Assembly: GCA_022749755.1 (NCBI GenBank) | Contig: CM040451.1 | Coordinates: 5,594,871 to 5,658,870 of the forward strand | DNA length: 64,000 nt | Direction: 5' to 3' | Source of the DNA: Azadirachta indica | Taxonomy: Eukaryota > Streptophyta > Magnoliopsida > Sapindales > Meliaceae | Part shown: piece after piece, positions 56,871 through 64,000 of the stretch | Layout: each line of letters opens with the position of its first letter | How positions within the stretch are numbered: the first letter of the stretch is position 1 | Notes under the pieces: model-generated | Database searches by the model: none | Seen by the model: the letters and a program-made list of their open reading frames with translations, nothing else | What the model was told of the DNA's origin: nothing | Position numbers and translations under genes: made by a program

Positions 56871-58940
56871 CTTTTATTCATTTTGTTTCCTAGTTTCCCT
56901 GTTGATATAACAACATCTGCATACCTAAAAGTTTATACAATAACAGATCAGATATAACTTAATAAATTTTAACAATTTAGTCCCTACTTTTGTCTCTTTA
57001 TAATTGAGTATGACGATTTGGATCATAATACGATTATTTACAACAAATTTGATAGAATTAAATAAATTTAAGTTTGCAAAAATTAACATAAATAATAATC
57101 GTATCACATTTATGTCACTTATTTAATAATTATATCATATTCATATTTGATTTTTCTAACTTATTTATTCGTTTAAAATTATTATTGATTTTTATTATAT
57201 TTATAAAACATTTAAAATGAAAAAAATATTTATATTATTCTACCTAAATTCAAAAATAAAATAGTTAAAAACTTTGATTTTATTTAAATAAATAATCATA
57301 TATAAACAAATAATTTTATCTAAATAAATCGTGTTTTAATACAAATATGATTCGTTTATACTTCATTAATAAATAGATTATATCTTTATTTAAATTTTTA
57401 TTACGATTAATAAATAAATCGAATTCGTATTAACTAAAAGTTTTATTACACCTATTAATGACATAATACGATTATGTTTCGTTTACACAAATTGCCACCT
57501 ATATTACAATGCTTTTAATCACAAAGATATGAAGTACATAAATGTTAAAATATATAAACCTATGTCCTCATTAATTATTTTATTAAAGATTAGGGATGCA
57601 TATGTTATTGTCCAATTTTTATTTATAAATTTGTTTGAAGAGTTGTTAGTTATAGGAATTATAGTAATGTTGTTGATTTGGATTCCGCTGTTAATAATAA
57701 ATAACAACTATTTTTAATTATTTTTTAGTTATACTTGCTAAAACTGTTAATCTGTTCATTTATATCACATCCATTTCTAATCTTCACAGAATAAGTTAAA
57801 TAACTCTATTCGGTAGTACATTTTACCATAATAAATTATTAAAATTTTATTATTTTTTCAAAAAATAGTAATAATAAATTAGGAGATATATTTAATATTT
57901 GCCCAACAAGACAATAATACAAGTGATATTTATTAAAAATTGTTAAAAGAGTTAGTATTTACACCTTAAAAGCCGTATTCAAGAGTGGGGCTCAATGTCC
58001 TGACAGTACAGAAATGGGAGTCCGTCTACTCGACGTCCTTGAACTTTATTTTGCTAAAAGACCCTTAAACTTTACTAAAAGTGTATGTTTACCTCAATAT
58101 GTTTTGTCTTTATCACTTGTTTTCTTATAAAGCGTCATCGTTAATTTGTCAAGAAATTTTAATCTTTAACTATAACTTTTAACTTGCAAAATCTAAACTA
58201 CCTGTCAAATTTTGACAATTCTTAGATTCTTTCTATACATGTGATAAACTAATATTCAAAATAAGTACTTTATTAGAATGCGCGTTGAACCAAAGATTAT
58301 AAATTATAGATATCAAACTTAAGAATGTGTGTTGAGTTTAAGATTATAAGTTATAGATATCAAAATTAGAATTTAGAAATAATTTTAGTTAAAATTTAAT
58401 ATATTAATTTGAAAATAAATAAAAAATAATTTATTAAACTTAAGCATTCAAGAGTTAACAAAATTAAAAAGAAAAAAGAATTGTGTTTTATAATATTGAT
58501 TAGCAAAAATTTAGAAGATATATGGGATAACAATACTTCACACTAAACTTGACAAAATAATAAATTATGACATAATTTACTCAATTTTAAATTTTAGAAT
58601 AAAAAATATGGATTAAATTGTTAAAATTAGAAAAATAGTATTTTAATTTATTATTTTATTAAAGTTCAAGAACAAAAATGCTATTATCCCAAAGAATAAT
58701 CTTAGCTCTGAAAGTTACAAGCTATTAATTTATATTCCTTATTTATTTATTTATTTATTTCTATAATAACCCTTGTTCGAGTTGTTACCCACTCTGGAAC
58801 AGAAAAATCTAGTGCGGGTATCTTTGAACATTTTCAGTCAACTATCATATCTTAAATTTATTTTTAAAATTGACCCACAAGACTTTAAAATATATTGCAA
58901 AAATGAGGTGCATTGGTACAAAAGATAAAAAAAATTGTTT
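56871..58940. other. AT-rich intergenic DNA with a MITE-like pair of ends
   Basis: CCTTGAACTTTATTTT at about 58037 and the reverse-oriented TTTATTAAAGTTCAAGAA at about 58656 look like inverted ends of an element of about 640 bp. (ATTT)n lies at 58737-58760. No gene recognised. Confidence 0.45.
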
Positions 58941-59190
58941 GGTGGTGACACGTGGGAGTCTTCGGTGAACTAGAGGGAGCCTGGCTGTCTGCCAAGTCTC
59001 CTGTCCCGTCTCAATGGGCTGTCTTGCCCATAAAGGCCAACCTGTGCGGGACCACAATTTATGTAAATTAAATAAATAAAAAATAAATTCGCAAAACACG
59101 TGGTGTAATGAGAGAAGTTTCGCTGGAATTCGGTGTTGATTATGATTAAAGAGATGGGCCCACTGAATTTTCCCTGCATCGGCGGCAATT
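58941..59190. other. GC-richer island with G-box motifs
   Basis: The island stands out from AT-rich surroundings. CACGTG occurs at about 58949 (GACACGTGGGAG) and about 59098 (AACACGTGGTG), which are plant G-box/ABRE-like cores. The - strand frames here have no recognisable product. Confidence 0.45.
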
Positions 59191-60260
59191 TAAATTAAAT
59201 TTAATTAAGAGCTAATTTATCAAGTTAATTATGGTGCATTTGTATGTGTATAGTGGTTGAAATTCTAATCAAACGATTGACCATGTAACCAATTTTCAAT
59301 AAGATTTAATAATTAAGACACGTTTTTTCATTTGTTTCGTTTGCATACTTTTCGAAATACAAACAAGGCTGGACGACACTATATCAATATCATGTAAAGT
59401 TATCACATTTTTTTCCGTTTAAAATTTAATATTTCTCAATTTCAATTTTTTCGTTAAATCAGTGGCGAAGTGTCGGGAAGCCTGCGGGGTTCCCACAAAT
59501 TTTTAAAATTTTTTTATTATAATATTTATAATTTAAAATTATATATATATATACAATTTAACTTCATATTTTATAAAATTATTCATTTTTATTTATTAAT
59601 TTATTATATTTTTAAAATATTAACAATTAAGTTTATATTTTAAATAATTTTATCCCTCATTTATTAATTTTTGACTCTGCCTTACATCAAATACTTAAAT
59701 CTTAAATTTATCCATAAATAGTTATATAATTTATAATTCAAAAAGTTATAATATATGTTTAATATTCTTTTTAACAATAAAATTAATATTAAAAAAGAGT
59801 ATAATAATAAATATAAAAGTAACTTCATAATAATATGAAAATATAATTTTGGCATTGTCAAGCAGAATAGGTAGACACAAATATTGTTAAATAAAAAAAA
59901 TATTAATAAATAAAAATTAATAAAAATTTAAAATAATAATTCAAATATTCACATTATGATTAACATTTTGTCAAAGTTGAAATACGAACATCTAAAATGC
60001 AGTTCAATATCAAGATTAAATTTAATATTTAATTATTTATAAAATAAATAAATTACATATGAATATAATAGACGTTAATTTATTTTTAAGAGTCATGGAA
60101 GTTGATTGCATTTAAATTAGACCTAGATTTTTTAATAATATCAAATTAAATTTAATCAAAATTTTTTATTTTTAATAAATTTTTAACACAATATAAGTAG
60201 ATTATAAATATAATTTGTAATTAAAAAATAAATTTAAATGTTTAAGAAAAAGGAAATATG
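59191..60260. other. AT-rich intergenic DNA
   Basis: 59462-59700 may be a small repeat (GAAGCCTGCGGGGTTCCCAC then an AT-rich tail, similar in layout to 24478). Otherwise featureless. Confidence 0.4.
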
Positions 60261-60430
60261 CGAGAAAAGAAAAATGGGGGAAGATTGGGCAACAAACAGT
60301 TACAGACTGTCTTCACTTGGAAGGCACGTCTTGGCTGCCGCACATCCGGGGGTGGACCTGGAACAGAATATCGTTATGTTCTTCACGTGTTTTGTCTGCC
60401 ACGTGGTTTAACAGAGTCCATCTATACAAA
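60261..60430. other. Second GC-richer island with G-box motifs
   Basis: TTCACGTGTTT and GCCACGTGGTTT occur within about 20 bases (about 60382-60406). The frame 60258-60473 is short and unrecognised. Confidence 0.45.
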
Positions 60431-62309
60431 TTTCTCTTCCAAACCCTTTAATTTAATTTTTTTTAATTTTTGAAATTTTCAAAATTGTTACCAATTATGA
60501 TAAATGATCATATATTAATTTTGGATATTTTAAAATAATTTAATTTTCTTTAAAAAATAATACCAATTTGGCAATTTCAATCTCCTCATATTTAACTTTT
60601 GAAAGAGTTATTTTGAATTTTGATATCTTATTTGTTAAAAATATTCATATATATAACCTAAAATGTTCGTAAGTCACCAACAATACTTATTTTCTAGCAA
60701 CTCACAGTTAAAAATAATATTATTAAGAATAAAAAAAATTATGTAACTTCAATTTTAATAATAATAGTAATAAATTTATTAATTTTATTGAATTAGTTGA
60801 TGTCAAACGTAGAGTTAATATATAATATAATAAATAATACAAATTAATGATAATGGACAAAATAATTTATTTATTATTTTATTGAATTAATTAATTTTAT
60901 TCATTTACCTATTTACTTTTTTAAAAGAGTTAATTTTAAAATCTAATATAGTATATAGTTAATTTACATTTATAAGACATACATACCAAGGATTAATTTA
61001 CCTTTTTAATACATTGCAAGATATACAAAAAGGGTTATTTTTGTCTTTGTAAATACAATATTAATTGCAATGAGAACAATCCTGTAATTTCATTTATTGA
61101 AAAATAGTTGTTGTGATGACTTATAAAAATTTTAAGTTATACGTAAAAATTATCAATAGAAGAGGGAATATTCTTAATTTTACTTTGATCTTCAAACAAA
61201 ATTATTAAAGCATTATCTTATTGCCAAAATTAGTTTTTTAAAAGATAGTATTTAAAAATATTTTAAACGCACCATAATTTTTGTCTTTTTTTCTTTAAGT
61301 TTGGTAAGATGTTGCTATCGTATAATAGAAATGCCTTGATGATCGAAGATCAAACTATGAAATGGCATAATTATATCTATATAAAAAATAAGAGATTTAT
61401 GTATTTGATTTTATGGAAAAGTATAATAAATGTAAAAAAATATATAATAACATTTTAGTTCCTATATTTTGTGAAAATTAAGATATAATTTGCTCATTTT
61501 TAATAATTTGGTCCTTATACTTTATTTTTTCACCTTGTCTTTTTAGCAGCGTATTAAGAATTAAATTATTAAAATTGAGCGAATTATATATTAATGTATT
61601 TTTTTACCAACATTTAGAGATCCAAATTTTATTACCCAATGTAAAGAATGAAATTTCAAAGTAAAATAAAGAATGAGATAGTGACATTTTTGTCCATAAA
61701 ATTTTGCCGGAGCAATTAGCAATAAATTAGAACTTAATTTACTTAATTGAAATAATTTCAACCAAAACATTGATGGATAATAAATATATTGTGTCGACTC
61801 AATCCGTGAAACTCATGTCTCTTCATATTTCATGTAGTGCCTAATATTTGAAAGGGCCATCCAACTCAACTCATAGCTTATAAAATTTGCGTTGGGTCAT
61901 ATTGAACTTTGAGTTTTTCCAATTTTAATTTTAAAATTTTTTTAAATAATTAAATTTATTCAAATATTATTAAATTTAATTTTTATACAACTATTAGTAA
62001 TATGTATTGTTAATTTTTTTAACTTTAAAATATTTTGATAAACTATTTATACTATTTTATTAATCCACGTGTTGTTTTGTCGTATAGACTTAAATATTGT
62101 GTCAACCCGCTGTCTTTGTAGTGTGAGCATCAGCCTGCCTCATTTGCCACCTTCACTACATCCCAACGTGAAATTAGAATAAAAATAAAATGAAAGACTA
62201 ATTTATTAAAATTATTTCAATTTATTATTTCAATAAAGTATAGCGATGTATAAAAATATTATTATCCCCAGTTAATTAAGAATAGTTAAATAAAAGATTT
62301 AAGAAGAAA
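60431..62309. other. AT-rich intergenic DNA with MITE-like repeats
   Basis: 61443-61690 begins AACATTTTAGTTCCTATATT and ends with the reverse-type GACATTTTTGTCC, looking like a small MITE; 62599-62700 carries a related end (AACATTTTAGTCCTGTACTT). No genes. Confidence 0.45.
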
Positions 62310-62565
62310 AATTAGCGGTGGAGCCGCGTGACGTGAGACACCAGAAAAGACCGACTGACCGTGTTTGCTGTCGTTGGCGGCAGGCAAGGGCAACGATGCT
62401 GTTGTTGCCATCTCGGACTCAGAGCTTAGACAAGACTCTCAAATCCAAACTATGGGTCCCACGTCACGCGGTGGACTTTCAGGACTCTCGATTAGTCCAT
62501 GTGGTTTGGCTACGGGATATTCCGCCCTCTTTCCTCGGCCAGTTATTTGGACCAGGGTTTGTGTA
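62310..62565. other. Third GC-richer island with ACGT cores
   Basis: GTGACGTGAGAC at about 62327 and CCCACGTCACGCGG at about 62458 lie in a GC-rich 250 bp stretch. Two overlapping + frames (62318-62566 and 62365-62607) have no recognisable domain. It could be part of an upstream control region of a gene outside the window or a degraded exon. Confidence 0.4.
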
Positions 62566-62799
62566 ATAAATGTTGCTCAGCAAAGAAAAGAGATAATAAC
62601 ATTTTAGTCCTGTACTTTGGTAAAATGACAGATCAAGACAATTGGAACATAATTTCGACAGTTTAATCCCTGAATTAGTGATTTACATACACGGAATAAT
62701 GAGATAAAGAAAAACTTTTAAAGTAGTCGAATATGCAATATCATCTGTATATTTCCCACACCCACCTTCCTCACCCGTAGTTTACATAGATAATATTTA

Positions 62800-64000
62800 T
62801 TTTTTTTGTCTAAAATTTAAATATAAATTTGACTAAATTTTGAATTTAATTCATATATTTATTTTTTATTTTGAATGTCTGAATAAATGTTAAGTTGTTT
62901 ATGTTTTTAAAAATAAAAAATTTGAAACTGATATGTTGACATATATATTTTAAAAAATTTTAAATTAATATATTAAGTTGTTAATATATATAAATATTAA
63001 ATAATAAACTAAGGTAGTGTTTGTTTTTTTTTTGTCTGAACTCAAAACATGACTGAAATCTGAACCTAACTGAAATTTGAATCTGAATTATATATATATA
63101 TTTTTTAGTTTTAAAATATTTAAAAATAAATTAAGTTGTTTGTTTTGATAAAATAAAAAGTCTGAGAATTGATATTTTGACATATATATCTTTTTTTAAA
63201 TAATATACTTATATTTATAATAATTTTGATTATATTAGCACAATAATAAATAAAAATTAATAAATTACATTATTATATACATTATTTATTTGTTTGATAT
63301 ATGTTTTTTTTTAAAAACTAAGTTTTAACGGAAAAATCAATAAAAATTAAATAAAAATAATAAGTCATATTGTAATATAATTGTAATTATATAAATATAT
63401 AAATTTATTACAGTAATTAAAGTATAAAATAAAAAGATAATTTCTGATAGATGATATAAAGATTAATAAAAATTAAATAAAAATAATAAGTCATATTGTA
63501 ATATAGTTGTAATTATGTAAATATATAAATTTATTACAATAATTAAAGTATAAAATAAGTAGAATTAAGAAAACAAGTACAGGAAACCTATAATAGAGAA
63601 GAGATACTTCAAAAATAGTAAAATAGGATTTTAGTTTTATTAGTAAATAAATTAATAAAACAAGAATATTTTGAAAAATAAAAAAATAAAAATTATTTAC
63701 ACATTTGCTGATTCAGATTTAAGTCAAAATTTTTAACTTAATTATATTTAAATATTTTTAACAAATATTCAGATGAAAATTAAAAAAACAAACGATTACT
63801 ATACAACTAAATAATTATATTCAGATTTCAAATAGAAAAACAAACAATCTTTAAGTGTGTGTTATTGACAAATAAAATATTTAAATTATTCAAACATTTA
63901 ACTATTCATATTTAAATCAAGTTTTTTAACTTAATTATATTTACATATTTTTAACAAATATTCAAATATAAATTAAAAAATAAATGATTTTTAAATATTT
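62800..64000. repeat. Cluster of related AT-rich MITE copies
   Basis: The phrases TAAGTTGTTTATTTT, GATATTTTGACATATATAT and TTTTTAACTTAATTATATTT recur several times, and also at 21600-21990. One copy, about 63013-63790, has inverted ends (AGTGTTTGTTTTTTT and AAAAAAACAAACGATT) with AACTAA on both sides. It continues to the window edge. Confidence 0.5.
63339..63567 (+). repeat. Tandem duplication, period 127 bp
   Basis: About 100 bp starting AATAAAAATTAAATAAAAAT and containing TAAGTCATATTGTAATATA are repeated at an offset of 127 bases, with only a few substitutions. Confidence 0.75.

Noticed and set aside
58965..59000. GAGCCTGGCTGTCTGCCAAG resembles miR160 (TGCCTGGCTCCCTGTATGCC) with a three-base gap.
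   Set aside because: The mature sequence does not match and no complementary star arm was found nearby.
1..64000. CRISPR arrays, bacterial operons, rRNA genes or functional tRNA genes.
   Set aside because: No spaced identical repeats, rRNA-like sequence or intact tRNA cloverleaf was seen; all evidence is for plant nuclear DNA.

Overview
The window is nuclear DNA of a flowering plant, most likely a eudicot. It has spliced genes with GT..AG introns, AT-rich intergenic DNA, Copia and Gypsy LTR retrotransposons, a Mutator-like transposon, MITEs and a decayed plastid ycf2 insertion. There are no operons, CRISPR arrays or bacterial features. All functional calls come from reading translations and motifs by eye; no database search was run.

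Only three host genes are supported. (1) On the + strand, the last three coding exons (4440-4520, 16624-16788, 17283-17372) of a gene for a small protein with a C-terminal membrane helix, possibly the thylakoid protein MPH1. Its 5' part is outside the window or unrecognised, and its 12.1 kb intron is filled with transposons. (2) On the + strand, 17939-19024, a plant protein of unknown function whose last codons look shifted by a one-base deletion. (3) On the - strand, 56618-53788, a two-exon GT92 glycosyltransferase of the GALS type (pectic beta-1,4-galactan synthase).

Region by region. 1-3640: truncated, decayed - strand Copia element. 5340-6770: repeat-rich block with clustered GCTACAGT motifs and a hairpin. 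7441-15913: a - strand Copia element (TSD AATTG) with a + strand Copia element (TSD CCAAC) nested inside it. 19042-27190: AT-rich DNA with MITEs, a 1,240 bp solo LTR (TSD AGTAG) and a probable second solo LTR. 27178-27881: foldback element. 27958-33742: decayed MULE with long terminal inverted repeats, its transposase split by a third solo-LTR-like insertion (flanks AGAAG). 36240-42873: Gypsy element with a shared-LTR arrangement and a 3' deletion. 42874-53787: AT-rich DNA with MITEs, a CTG-rich block, the ycf2 fragment and a SINE-like head. 56871-64000: AT-rich DNA with G-box-bearing GC islands and a MITE cluster.

The host genes show no evident functional link. The window mainly records layered transposon insertion and decay: LTR divergence agrees with the nesting order, and flanking duplications date several events relative to each other. 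I found no convincing new biological system. The best leads are the transposon-expanded intron, the C-terminal frameshift, the Gypsy tandem/deletion structure, the MULE with its secondary insertion, the plastid fragment, and the 5340-6770 repeat block.
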